A stretch of DNA of 64,000 nucleotides, from IMG/VR virus record IMGVR_UViG_3300035180_002714, positions 62,001 through 126,000 of that record; one strand, written 5' to 3'. Positions 48,375-56,694 of this stretch are shown piece after piece (the stretch's first letter is position 1; every line of letters starts with the position of its first letter). The stretch comes from a virus. The translations under genes were made by a program, and so were the position numbers. The notes beneath the pieces are model-generated. The model did no database searches. It was not told where the DNA came from and saw only the letters and a program-made list of their open reading frames with translations.

Positions 48375-48748
48375 GGCGAAACGACGTCTCCTGGCAACGG
48401 CATGCTGCTGGTTGCGTAGTCGTCGTCGTTGCGCTGGAGTGCGCGATCGATGACGCTGCGTTGACGACGTCCGGTGTCCGTCGGCTCACCCGCCTGAGCA
48501 CCTGCACCGTCGCTCGATGTCGACGCACCCATGCCGACGTTGAACGCGATCTTCGCAGCGTCAACGCCCATCGAGTCTCCAACCGATGGTGCGTTGGTCG
48601 ATCCGGGCCGTGGCAGGTGTGGAAGATCCGACGCGTGTGGCGTCTTGATCCCAACAGACTTGAGACCTGGCTGCTGCGGCGCAGGCAAGCCGAAGGCCGC
48701 GAGCGCTGCGCGCCCGCCCTCAGCCGACTTTTGGCGCAGCAGCGACAT
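48371..48748 (-). CDS. Virion protein with variant N-terminal motif (125 aa)
   Basis: Opens MSLLRQKSAEGGRAALAAFG, a variant of the recurrent motif lacking the Tyr. Remainder polar and likely disordered. Stop overlaps the next ATG. Confidence 0.7.
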   Translation of the reverse strand: MSLLRQKSAEGGRAALAAFGLPAPQQPGLKSVGIKTPHASDLPHLPRPGSTNAPSVGDSMGVDAAKIAFNVGMGASTSSDGAGAQAGEPTDTGRRQRSVIDRALQRNDDDYATSSMPLPGDVVSP

Positions 48749-48757
48749 GGCGGGGAA

Positions 48758-48937
48758 CTACTTCTGGATCGCGCGGAACAGGTCTGCGAGCGGGTTCGCG
48801 GCGGCCGTCTTGGGTGCCTCGATCAGGCCGAGCGCCTCGGCATCGCGACGGACTTCCTCCGCGCTCTTGTAGCCGACAGCTTCGAGAGCCTTCTGGATGC
48901 CGTACTCGTGCGCGGTCTTCAGGTGGTTGTTCGACAT
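48758..48937 (-). CDS. Small protein with variant N-terminal motif (59 aa)
   Basis: MSNNHLKTAHEYGIQKALEA, then GYKSAEEVRRDAEALGLIEA and KTAAANPLADLF. TATAAT ends six bases before the ATG, without SD. KTAAANP also occurs in the 57706-58986 protein. Confidence 0.7.
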   Translation of the reverse strand: MSNNHLKTAHEYGIQKALEAVGYKSAEEVRRDAEALGLIEAPKTAAANPLADLFRAIQK

Positions 48938-48942
48938 GGTTG

Positions 48943-48951
48943 AATTATAGG
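48943..48951 (-). promoter_or_regulatory. Late-type promoter CCTATAATT (leaderless)
   Basis: Minus strand CCTATAATTCAACC then ATG at 48937. Six-base spacing. Confidence 0.8.
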
Positions 48952-48958
48952 GCGAATT

Positions 48959-49252
48959 TCACCCGATGACCTCTTGTCCGAACGACCCATCCGCACGTCC
49001 CGGCGCAATGTTGTCGTAGGTCGTGAAGTGGTCCCACAGCCAGGCGGGCATGTTCGCGCGGGCGTTACTTGCGGCTTCCGTGTGAGCCCCGTCTCCGGGT
49101 GTTTCGCGGTGTGCGTACGGGATGCGCTCGGTGCCATGGCTGAACTCATCGCCCCGCGGCTGCACGCCTGCATTCGCGCCCATCGAGTTAGCGAGCTTGA
49201 AATGCGCAAGCGCTGCGTTCTTGCCTTGTGTATATGCAGCAACGAGCGTCAT
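48959..49252 (-). CDS. Virion protein with N-terminal AYxxG motif (97 aa)
   Basis: Opens MTLVAAYTQGKNAALAHFKL, the clearest copy of the motif. Rest polar. ATG overlaps the upstream stop. Confidence 0.75.
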   Translation of the reverse strand: MTLVAAYTQGKNAALAHFKLANSMGANAGVQPRGDEFSHGTERIPYAHRETPGDGAHTEAASNARANMPAWLWDHFTTYDNIAPGRADGSFGQEVIG

Positions 49253-49728
49253 GACTTGTTGAACCGGCTCACGTTGCGATACCCAGAACCCAGGGTCGCA
49301 TACGCGCTCTCCATGTTGTTCTGTGTCTTCACGCCGCGCGTCAGTTCATCCCACTCGCCCTTGAGTTGTTGTGCGAGTTGCGCGTAGAGCGCAGCCTTGT
49401 CAGAAATGCCGATCGGCGAGATGTCGCCATCTTGCACGGTCGCCTGGTTTCTGACCTGCATGAACGACTCGCTCATGAGCAGAAAGCGGGTCGTGCCCAC
49501 AAGCAGCAGATACCGTAGATGTGTAGGGAACGACGACGGCGTGAAGTTCGTCTGCGGCGTCACCGTATTGAACGAACTCACCGTCATCTCGAGCGCCAGG
49601 TTCAGTTCTGCATCCGTGAACTGTACGTCATCCAACAAGATGTTGTTGTTCGCGTAGTCGCGCATAAACATGCGGACTTGGTCTTTGGAGACCACTGTCG
49701 GCGTTGTGGGTGTGCCGACGATCGGCAT
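49249..49728 (-). CDS. Head-tail connector-like protein (159 aa)
   Basis: Helical protein (DQVRMFMRDYANNNILLDDV, FTDAELNLALEMTVSSFN) like phage connector/adaptor proteins encoded after the capsid. Lower GC than neighbours. Identity inferred from context. Confidence 0.6.
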   Translation of the reverse strand: MPIVGTPTTPTVVSKDQVRMFMRDYANNNILLDDVQFTDAELNLALEMTVSSFNTVTPQTNFTPSSFPTHLRYLLLVGTTRFLLMSESFMQVRNQATVQDGDISPIGISDKAALYAQLAQQLKGEWDELTRGVKTQNNMESAYATLGSGYRNVSRFNKS

Positions 49729-50234
49729 CAGCGCACGTACGTCTTCTCGAGGCTGGCCACGACCTGCGCGATTTGTGCGCCCGCAGTCGCCGTCGTCACG
49801 ATCTGGATTGCTTGGTACGGCAGGAGGATCGTCTTGAAGCGCGCTTCGTCGAGCGCGATGAAGCGCACGCCCGTCGATTGCTCGATGATGATCGACTCGC
49901 CCGCCAGGATAGCGGGCTGGTCATCGTTGATTTTCGTCGGATCGAGGTTCACGAGCGACACGGTGATGTCCCCCGCAGCACCCAGGTCCACATGGATCTG
50001 GCTGCAGACCAGGGACTCGACGTTGTTCCAGAAGAACAGCCCCCCGCCGTCTGCTGCGAGCGACGCGTACTTGTAGCAGCTGTTGCCGGGCTGCACGGGG
50101 CTGTCCGCGCGCACAGCACCTGCTTGCGGCAGTACCCCCGTGAACTTCTTCCCGGTGGCGACCTGTTGTTGGATCGCCGTCGAGATGGACTGCGCGGTGC
50201 GCGACGTGACAACGGTGATCGAAGGGGAAGCCAT
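49728..50234 (-). CDS. Structural protein (168 aa)
   Basis: Beta-rich with SLAADGGGLFFWNNVESLVC and ITVSLVNLDPTKI. Probably a head or neck component. A TACAAT hexamer is 11 bases upstream of the ATG. Confidence 0.7.
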   Translation of the reverse strand: MASPSITVVTSRTAQSISTAIQQQVATGKKFTGVLPQAGAVRADSPVQPGNSCYKYASLAADGGGLFFWNNVESLVCSQIHVDLGAAGDITVSLVNLDPTKINDDQPAILAGESIIIEQSTGVRFIALDEARFKTILLPYQAIQIVTTATAGAQIAQVVASLEKTYVR

Positions 50235-50243
50235 GGGGTGCCT

Positions 50244-50252
50244 CTATTGTAG
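50244..50252 (-). promoter_or_regulatory. Possible late-type promoter CTACAATAG
   Basis: Weaker relative of the late motif, 11 bases before the ATG at 50234. The element is nearly palindromic (CTATTGTAG). Confidence 0.45.
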
Positions 50253-50263
50253 CGGCTCGAGGA

Positions 50264-50689
50264 CTACTTGCGGGACTGGCGGGGCTTGGAGGACGCGGAC
50301 GTCTCCGTCGGTGCAGGCACGGGCATGGGCTCGGGCACAGGCTCGGGCGCGGGTTCGGCTTCGATCTCAGGCTCAGGCTCGTCCTCGACAGGTTCGGGGG
50401 CGGGGGTGGGCGCAGACTCCACGGTCGCCGCGACGGCCACGTTCTCGACAGGCGTACGGGGGACCTCGGTCGGCGCAGACGGTGCGCCCGTGTCAACCGC
50501 TTCCAGCGAGACCCAGCGCGCCTTCATCACACGCTCGACGATCTCGTGGCTTGCGGTCTCCTCGGAGATCTCACGCGAGTCTCCCTTCGTTCCCGCAGGC
50601 CGAAGCACGACGATGACGTCGAACACGTCGCGCATCGGCGTCAGATCGAGGGTGCTCGCTTGCGTGTTCTTGATGATCAGATTCGACAT
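50264..50689 (-). CDS. Virion protein with Pro/Glu-rich tail (141 aa)
   Basis: First 70 residues form a small domain (NLIIKNTQASTLDLTPMRDV, FDVIVVLRPAG). Residues 75-135 are a Pro-Glu-Ala repeat tail (EPEPEIEAEPAPEPVPEPM), likely extended. Follows the capsid terminator; an SD (GGAGAACC) is present. Confidence 0.7.
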   Translation of the reverse strand: MSNLIIKNTQASTLDLTPMRDVFDVIVVLRPAGTKGDSREISEETASHEIVERVMKARWVSLEAVDTGAPSAPTEVPRTPVENVAVAATVESAPTPAPEPVEDEPEPEIEAEPAPEPVPEPMPVPAPTETSASSKPRQSRK

Positions 50690-50715
50690 GGTTCTCCAAG
50701 GGTGAAACGACGAAA

Positions 50716-50754
50716 GCCTTCTTCCTGAATCCCCGAACAAGGGAGGAAGAAGGC
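50716..50754 (-). terminator. Terminator/attenuator after the capsid gene
   Basis: Ten-base inverted repeat GCCTTCTTCC / GGAAGAAGGC with an inner TCCC/GGGA stem. On the minus strand TTTCGTCGTTTC follows. Probably limits read-through from the capsid gene into downstream genes, keeping capsid mRNA abundant. Confidence 0.75.
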
Positions 50755-50783
50755 CTCAGCCTACCCTGGGGCAGGGATGTTGT

Positions 50784-51722
50784 TCAGGCGAACGGCAGGT
50801 CGATGCGCTGGGTCGCCAGCGTGTTGCCGATGCCGATGCCCGGCGCTGCGTAGCTCCAGAACTCGATGATGTCGGCTTCCTGCTTGATGTACAGGGTCGC
50901 ATCCTGCAGGAGGAAGAACACGCCGAGGTAGTTCTGCGGCGCGAACACGTAGACCGAGCGGCGAGTCGAACCGGCGACGTCGTCGACGATCTCGCGCTTG
51001 ATGGTCGAAACCACGGGGATGCCCCACAGCTTCTCCTCGGCCTCGATGCCCATGTCGTAGTGCCGCGACGCCACGTCGTTGCCGACGGAGGTCGCCGGCA
51101 GGTCGAGGGCCTCGTAGTACGTCGACTTCGACATCAGGAGCTTGCCGATCGGCTGGCGCCGGTTGACGAGGCCCTGGAAGCCGAGCTTGAACGCGCTCGA
51201 GTTGAACGCGCCCGCGAGGGTGCGTTGCGTCGCGAGGTTCAGCGCGATGATCGCGTTGATGGTGTCCAGGAACTTCTGGTCTTCCTGGTCCGCCATGTCC
51301 TTGACGGAGTTGTCCGACAGGATCTTGCGGATGTCGTTCTGATACGTCATCAGCTCGAACTTGTTCTTGGTGTACCGCTGCGACTCGGTCTTGCCGAAGT
51401 AGACCGAGAAGCGCTTGCCACGGAACCACGTACGCTGCGCCGTGCCGTTGAACGGCACGAACGTGGCGACGGAGTCGGGCTCCTTCTCGACGATCTTCTT
51501 GGGCTGGTCGGTGTTCTCGTCACGGTCGATCTCGTCGTCCGCCAGCATGACGGGCTCGATGATCTCGCGTGCGAAGGACTCCTGACGGAGCTTCTGGCGA
51601 ATGAACGCCGTACCCTCGGCCGCTGCCTCCTTCGTCCGCCCGTCTTCGACCTTGCGGACGAAGTTCGAGTTGATGAACTGATTAGAAACCTGCTGGGTCT
51701 GTGTCTTGTACGCTGCCGACAT
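50784..51722 (-). CDS. Major capsid protein, HK97-type (312 aa)
   Basis: KFELMTYQNDIRKILSDNSV, then LLMSKSTYYEALDL and a C-terminal region SVYVFAPQNYLGVFFLLQDA followed by TLYIKQEADIIEFWSYAAPG fit capsid proteins of large phages. The prohead protease lies in the same module. A strong terminator follows. SD GGAGAACC upstream of the ATG. Confidence 0.85.
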   Translation of the reverse strand: MSAAYKTQTQQVSNQFINSNFVRKVEDGRTKEAAAEGTAFIRQKLRQESFAREIIEPVMLADDEIDRDENTDQPKKIVEKEPDSVATFVPFNGTAQRTWFRGKRFSVYFGKTESQRYTKNKFELMTYQNDIRKILSDNSVKDMADQEDQKFLDTINAIIALNLATQRTLAGAFNSSAFKLGFQGLVNRRQPIGKLLMSKSTYYEALDLPATSVGNDVASRHYDMGIEAEEKLWGIPVVSTIKREIVDDVAGSTRRSVYVFAPQNYLGVFFLLQDATLYIKQEADIIEFWSYAAPGIGIGNTLATQRIDLPFA

Positions 51723-51749
51723 TGTGTGGTTCTCCTTGACCCAGGTGGA

Positions 51750-52214
51750 CTAGAACGAGTTGGCGTCGCCGCCGGTGTAGAAGACGACGATCGTGCCGTC
51801 CGTCGCGGTGAGGTCCTGGAGAACCTCGCCGATGATCTGGTTGCCGGCGACAGCGGGCTGCCACTTGCCGGAGACGAACGTCAGCTTGACGCCCGGGGTG
51901 TACGTGCCCGCGTTGAAGTTCGCCGGGTCGAGCTTGAACTCTGCGTTCGAGCGGAGACCGACGACCTTGTGGACGAACTGCGACGAGAAGTCGTCGTTGC
52001 CGGCGACCACGACCCAGGTCGCGACGGCGTTGGCGGCCGCGCGGTTCGGGGTGGATGCAGCCTTGGCTGTGCCGTCGGTATCGACGAACACGACCGTGCC
52101 CAGAGGCAGGGCGTCGTCGGTGCCGGGCACCGTCTGCTTGATGGTGAAGGATTCGTCGATTGCACCTTCACGGGGCCAACCGCGCAGAACGTCGAACTTG
52201 CTGTTCAGGATCAT
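51750..52214 (-). CDS. Capsid decoration protein (154 aa)
   Basis: Strand-rich, Gly/Ala/Thr-rich protein directly upstream of the capsid gene, with VVFVDTDGTAKAASTPN and a C-terminal TDGTIVVFYTGGDANSF. Size and location suit a head decoration or stabilisation protein. Confidence 0.7.
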   Translation of the reverse strand: MILNSKFDVLRGWPREGAIDESFTIKQTVPGTDDALPLGTVVFVDTDGTAKAASTPNRAAANAVATWVVVAGNDDFSSQFVHKVVGLRSNAEFKLDPANFNAGTYTPGVKLTFVSGKWQPAVAGNQIIGEVLQDLTATDGTIVVFYTGGDANSF

Positions 52215-52237
52215 CTGAGTCTGCCTCCGGGAATGCG

Positions 52238-52594
52238 CTACGAGGAAACGATCCAGCTGACGAATCGTTCGTCCGCCGCATCAGCTGCTTGCTTGGGGGT
52301 CTTGGGTTGGAGATCGTCGTCGGCCGAAACGCCGCCGCCGAGGGGAGTGACGACGCCGGCTTGCTTGGAGAGCAAGTCCTCGACCACATCGAGAGTCGCG
52401 TCGTCGGCCTTCGCGAGCTTCTGCCGGGCGATGTCCGGCAGCTCTTCTCCGTGTGCCACGGCGTGTGCCGTGGCGATCTTGTCGAGACGCACCTGACGTG
52501 CGGCTGCGACCGATGAGGTCTTCTCAGTCTCGACCTGGTCGACATAGTCGGCCATGGCATCGAAGACCGCCGCGAGCTTGGTGTGATCAACCAC
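52238..52594 (-). CDS. Small helical virion protein (118 aa)
   Basis: GTG start. Charged helices (AAVFDAMADYVDQVETEKTS ... ARQKLAKADDATLDVVEDLL). Possibly a scaffold-like component. Overlaps the upstream gene by eight bases. Confidence 0.65.
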   Translation of the reverse strand: MVDHTKLAAVFDAMADYVDQVETEKTSSVAAARQVRLDKIATAHAVAHGEELPDIARQKLAKADDATLDVVEDLLSKQAGVVTPLGGGVSADDDLQPKTPKQAADAADERFVSWIVSS

Positions 52595-52742
52595 GAGCGC
52601 CTCCGAGCTTGGAACGCAGCATGCCGAAACCCGTCGCTGCGACGAGCACGCTGGCCGCCTTGATCTTGCGGTCTTCGGCTTGCTTCAAGCCCTGCGCACG
52701 CAGGTCACTTGCGATCGTACGAAGCATCTCGGATTCCTTCAC
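52587..52742 (-). CDS. Small protein (51 aa)
   Basis: GTG start overlapping the upstream stop. KESEMLRTIASDLRAQGLKQ then a hydrophobic stretch (AASVLVAATGFGMLRSKLGG). Function unknown. Confidence 0.6.
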   Translation of the reverse strand: MKESEMLRTIASDLRAQGLKQAEDRKIKAASVLVAATGFGMLRSKLGGARG

Positions 52743-52954
52743 AGGGCCCCCATGAGATCATCGTACGACACGTCGCTCGATGCGGTACGAACTTCGTCGG
52801 CGAGGGCGCGCAGACCGCGCGCCGTCTCGGTCTTGGGTTGTGCCGCTGCGACTTTGATCGCATGCGTCTCGGCCGTCTTGCGATGGGACGCGGCGTTCGC
52901 TTCCGCGAGCACCTCGTCCACGACGAGCGATAGGTGTTGATGCGTGCGGTTCAC
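52739..52954 (-). CDS. Small helical protein (71 aa)
   Basis: GTG start. All-helical, Ala/Glu/Lys-rich (LSLVVDEVLAEANAASHRKT). Ends YDDLMGAL. In the string of small virion-module genes. Confidence 0.65.
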   Translation of the reverse strand: MNRTHQHLSLVVDEVLAEANAASHRKTAETHAIKVAAAQPKTETARGLRALADEVRTASSDVSYDDLMGAL

Positions 52955-53223
52955 GGCGCGCCTCGATGCATCACGGCGTGCAGCGCGTCGATGATCTGCG
53001 GCCCGGCCATGCCAGTCGCAATCCCTGCGCCGAAGCCTGTGTTCTTGGCGCGTTCGCGCGCGGCTTCGTCATGGGCATGCATGAGGCCGGCGCCAAGGGC
53101 ACCGCCGCCAAGCAACGCACCACCACCAAGCAACGCCTTGACGAGCGCGGGATCCGCGGCCGTCTTCGCTTCCGCTGCCTGCTTGAGGCGAGCGAGCGCG
53201 TCGATGTGAACCACGTCAGCCAT
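52951..53223 (-). CDS. Small Gly-rich protein (90 aa)
   Basis: Short helical start, then GGGALLGGGALGAGLMHAHD, a glycine-zipper stretch. ATG precedes coupled genes. Likely packaged, membrane-active. Confidence 0.65.
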   Translation of the reverse strand: MADVVHIDALARLKQAAEAKTAADPALVKALLGGGALLGGGALGAGLMHAHDEAARERAKNTGFGAGIATGMAGPQIIDALHAVMHRGAP

Positions 53224-53226
53224 GGC

Positions 53227-53799
53227 TCAGCGAGCGCCCTCGATCAGCTGAAGAGTGTCACGGAAGCCGGCGACGAAGGACTCGCTCGCCACCTTGTGGA
53301 TCTGCTCGACCGTGTCGTTCCAGCCCTTGGCGTACGCCGACTCGGCCAGCTTTTCGAGCTGACCCATCGTGGACGTGTAGCCGAGGGTGGCCGCTTCCTT
53401 CACGAGGTCCGGGTTCTCGGCAGCGAACTTCTCGAAGTCCGATGACCCTCCTGCGACTGCGGCGGTCTTCGCGAGGGGCGCGGCCTTGTCGGCCGCCTCC
53501 TTGTACTGAGACGCGCGAGCCATGAAGCCGTCGCACATGGCGGCGCCATAGAGCTGCGCCTCCTTGGCGAGGGCCTCGTGCTCGGCCTTGCTCAGGTCAG
53601 CCGCGATCTTGGTGAGGTCTTCGATCGGCGAAGTCTGGCTCGCGGTCTTGGACTGCACCGCCGGAGCGGTCGCTTCCTTGAGCGCTTGCTTCAGACGCTC
53701 GCCGGCGTCTGTGGTTGGAGACGCAGATCCGGTGGGCGCAGACGCGCTCGCGGTCTTCTCGCCGCCTTTGATCATCCCGAGTGCGTTTGAGAGCTTCAT
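53227..53799 (-). CDS. Helical virion or scaffold protein (190 aa)
   Basis: Ala/Lys/Glu-rich helices throughout (LTKIAADLSKAEHEALAKEA ... SAYAKGWNDTVEQIHKVASE). Near the prohead protease and capsid genes, so a scaffold or internal head protein is plausible. CGGAGA SD and a late promoter 26 bases upstream. Confidence 0.65.
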   Translation of the reverse strand: MKLSNALGMIKGGEKTASASAPTGSASPTTDAGERLKQALKEATAPAVQSKTASQTSPIEDLTKIAADLSKAEHEALAKEAQLYGAAMCDGFMARASQYKEAADKAAPLAKTAAVAGGSSDFEKFAAENPDLVKEAATLGYTSTMGQLEKLAESAYAKGWNDTVEQIHKVASESFVAGFRDTLQLIEGAR

Positions 53800-53824
53800 G
53801 GATTGCCGTCTCCGTTACGGTGAA

Positions 53825-53833
53825 AATGATAGT
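53825..53833 (-). promoter_or_regulatory. Late-type promoter (ACTATCATT)
   Basis: TATCAT on the minus strand 26 bases before the 53799 ATG, in the 57-base gap after the protease gene. Confidence 0.65.
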
Positions 53834-53856
53834 GGGCCGTGCGCGGAAAAACAAAT

Positions 53857-56694
53857 TCAAGTCAAGACGATGGAACCGAGAGCTTCCGCCACCTGATCCA
53901 AAGTTGCCAGGGACGAGATCTTGATACTCGAGAAATCGAACCCGCGCGCCTTCGGTTGCGCGCATTCGATGAGATGGACGATCGCTGCTTGCGACGCAGT
54001 CTTTGCTGACAGCTCGGTGATGTCGGGGATGTCGTAGCCTTCGTCAGTGCGCATCGTTCCACCTGGGCGCTTGCCCAGCGTTGCTGCACCGAGAGCCGTC
54101 GTACCGACGGCAAGCGGCACCTTGAACTTGCGCATCCACGGGAACGCGGTGAGCGCCTTGTAGCCGCCCAACAGCAAACCCGTTCCACCGAGAACCTTGC
54201 CGACATGCGCACGCGTGACCGCGTCTTGTGCATCGATCGCAGCACCGCGTGTGGTGTCACCGTACGGCGTGTGTAGCACGTCCGTCGTCGGCGCCGCATC
54301 AGGACGAAGACCGATGCCCTCGGGCACGAGCCGTCGGTAGAGCATCTCGCCAGCGTACGCGCGCTTCTCGCGAACGTTCGCGAAGAACGGCATCAAGGTG
54401 TTCGCGATCTTCGACGACTCGAGCGCGCTACTCTCGATCAGCTCGTCCAGAATCTCTGGACGGTCAGCGAATATGTTGAGCGACCAACGCGCGGCTGCAG
54501 CCACCTTGGCAAGCGTGTACGGAGACAGCTGCAATATCTGACCGGCAAGCTTGGTAGATGCAAGCGCAATGAACTCGGCGTCCTTGAAGACAACGCCGTT
54601 GGTCGCTGCAGCGCTGAGCACTTCACCAAGTGGGTACATGAGCAGCTGGTTTGTGTTGATGTTCTCGGACGACGCGAGCTTGGGGCCTGCGTGATCACGG
54701 AACTTCACGATGAACGACCGCTCGTCAGGCGTGAGCGTGCTCGAGGCGAGAGGCTCGGCGCGGATCACCTTGTCGATGTCGGAGAGTTTTTGCGATGCAC
54801 CACTCTTGAGCGCGAGACGCTCCGCGATCGCTCCAAGCTCTGCGGAGAGCCGTACCTCGTGAACGTAGGCGACCTTCTTGAGCGTGTAGCCGGTGCGATC
54901 GGCGGGACGGAACACGCGCGAGATGTCGAAGAAGTCGGGCGAGGGGTTGTGGACGTAGTCCTTGAACCCGTTCTCGTCGACCTGGTTCATCGCGAACTTC
55001 ACGTGATCGCAGTAGTCCGCGCGCGTGGGCGCTTCGTTGCCACAACGGGCGCAGACATCGCGCTTGATGCGACAGTTGTGAACCGCTAGCCCCTCGATGA
55101 GGTAGCTCTCGTCTTCCTCGACCTCTAGATTGTAGACGTCCGTCTCCATGTAACGCGCGTCGATCTCGCGGATGGGGGTGCAAACGTACTCGTCGACGAT
55201 TTTCCGGCTTTCCTTCTTGGCCAGGACTTCGTGCGCCACCACCTTGGCGCAGACCCCTCGCAGTCGATGGGCCCATTGTGCGCCGATGTGGACGACCCAT
55301 TCGTACGTGTCTGTCGCGCTGAAGCCGCTGCCCGCTTTGTGGGTGAGTTGATTGCACGAGGCGAGGATGCCCAAACGCGGCAACATGCGCGTCCACTGCG
55401 CGGCGAGCGCGTCCGACGCCGTTGAAATCTTGAGCCACCCGTCACGTCCGCACCCGTCGCCGTTGGCGTACGCGCCGAACATCTCGCGCTGCATCGCCGT
55501 GTTCCACTGCATTGCCGCCGGTGACAACTGCTTGGTCTTCGCCAAGGCGCTGCCGTGCGTGTAACACAGGGCCGCAAGACGATCGTCACAGACCAGAATG
55601 CCGCGCGCCTCGGACGTGTTCTTGCGTTCGAACGTCCAGGGCGCGTTTCGTGTTCCGAACTCGGCGCACAGCGCAGCAATCTCGCCGTGGACCGCGTCGT
55701 CCTTGTGCGTTGTCAGCTCGATGGCGTAGGGCGCGCCGTCGCGCCAGATGATGTGACCTTCGGCAAGGTAGTAGCCGAACAGGCGTGCGAACGCGCGGGT
55801 CAGGTACTCGGGCGACGTCTCTGTCCGATCGATGGGTGCAAGCAGGAGCTGGTCATCGAGACAGTTCGCGTGCGTCCAATCACCCTGCACCTTGGCATCG
55901 TCCCGCCACTTCCACTTCGCGCCCCCAGGCTGAAAACGCTTGACGCTCTCGAGCGGCGTCGCGAAGAACGGATGTTCTTCGGTTGCGTTAATCTCCGGAT
56001 GCGCTTCCGCACGGATCGTGTAGACGTTCCCGCGATACGGACGCTTGTGTGTCTCGAGTACGCGACGCACACGTCCCCGGTGCGTGACTACCTCGTCACC
56101 GACCAGCACGTCTTCGATGCACTTCTGGGTGCCGTCGGCCATCGTGACCTTGGCCCCCGCGAGGAAACAGCCCATGGATACAGGCACGAACTCACCGTCG
56201 CTGGCGCGCTTGACCCACTCGGGGTCCTTGTCGTTGTCGACCGAGACGAGCAGCTCCACGCGGTGCATGCGCGGGTTCCAGAACGCCTTCTTGACCACGC
56301 CGGACGCTTTGGACGGATCTCGGTTCACGTGGTGCTTGAAAGCGTGGGCAGGGTTCTTCTCGAACGACGCGTAGTGCTCGGTCAGCTCTTCACCGGGCGG
56401 CACGAACCAGCGGCGATCGACAGACGCGATCTTGCCACGCGCGGGAACAGGGAACTCGGGGAACCCGTCACCGTTGCGGTTCGGGCCGTAGGTCTCTTCG
56501 GCGCCGAGAGCGTTGAGAAGGAGCGACGTCTTGCCCGGTTCGGGCGCGACCGCCTTGATGTAGTCGAGCGCCTCGGACGCGTACTTCGTGATGCGGCTGG
56601 TGTCGACGCTGCGCCCGTTGTTCCAGGTGAGCACGGTCTGCACTGTCGGCTCTCCCGTCGGGAAGTAGTCGTCCAGCTCGATGATCTTCTTCAC
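53857..56694 (-). CDS. Prohead protease interrupted by an intein (945 aa precursor)
   Basis: Residues 1-175 and 541-945 form the host protein (about 580 aa after splicing). The N-part reads NRNGDGFPEFPVPARGKI, HAFKHHVNRDPSKASG, MHRVELLVSVDNDK and GEFVPVSMG; the C-part begins CRIKRDVCARCGNEA ... YCDH. This fits prohead proteases of large phages, with His in FKHH and Ser in VSMG as candidate catalytic residues and a Cys/His zinc site after them. The C-terminal 300 residues are an extension with a Gly-rich hydrophobic stretch. The intein (176-540) sits next to the putative nucleophile. Confidence 0.8.
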   Translation of the reverse strand: MKKIIELDDYFPTGEPTVQTVLTWNNGRSVDTSRITKYASEALDYIKAVAPEPGKTSLLLNALGAEETYGPNRNGDGFPEFPVPARGKIASVDRRWFVPPGEELTEHYASFEKNPAHAFKHHVNRDPSKASGVVKKAFWNPRMHRVELLVSVDNDKDPEWVKRASDGEFVPVSMGCFLAGAKVTMADGTQKCIEDVLVGDEVVTHRGRVRRVLETHKRPYRGNVYTIRAEAHPEINATEEHPFFATPLESVKRFQPGGAKWKWRDDAKVQGDWTHANCLDDQLLLAPIDRTETSPEYLTRAFARLFGYYLAEGHIIWRDGAPYAIELTTHKDDAVHGEIAALCAEFGTRNAPWTFERKNTSEARGILVCDDRLAALCYTHGSALAKTKQLSPAAMQWNTAMQREMFGAYANGDGCGRDGWLKISTASDALAAQWTRMLPRLGILASCNQLTHKAGSGFSATDTYEWVVHIGAQWAHRLRGVCAKVVAHEVLAKKESRKIVDEYVCTPIREIDARYMETDVYNLEVEEDESYLIEGLAVHNCRIKRDVCARCGNEAPTRADYCDHVKFAMNQVDENGFKDYVHNPSPDFFDISRVFRPADRTGYTLKKVAYVHEVRLSAELGAIAERLALKSGASQKLSDIDKVIRAEPLASSTLTPDERSFIVKFRDHAGPKLASSENINTNQLLMYPLGEVLSAAATNGVVFKDAEFIALASTKLAGQILQLSPYTLAKVAAAARWSLNIFADRPEILDELIESSALESSKIANTLMPFFANVREKRAYAGEMLYRRLVPEGIGLRPDAAPTTDVLHTPYGDTTRGAAIDAQDAVTRAHVGKVLGGTGLLLGGYKALTAFPWMRKFKVPLAVGTTALGAATLGKRPGGTMRTDEGYDIPDITELSAKTASQAAIVHLIECAQPKARGFDFSSIKISSLATLDQVAEALGSIVLT
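55075..56169 (-). mobile_element. Intein with LAGLIDADG-type homing endonuclease (365 aa)
   Basis: Starts Cys (CFLAGAKVTMADGTQKCIED), block B TEEHPFF with its His, and ends YNLEVEEDESYLIEG-LAVHN followed by Cys+1: all splicing residues are present. Two dodecapeptide motifs, FGYYLAEGHI (about residues 306-315) and FGAYANGDGC (about 406-415), mark a probably active homing endonuclease. Host gene is the prohead protease. Confidence 0.92.
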
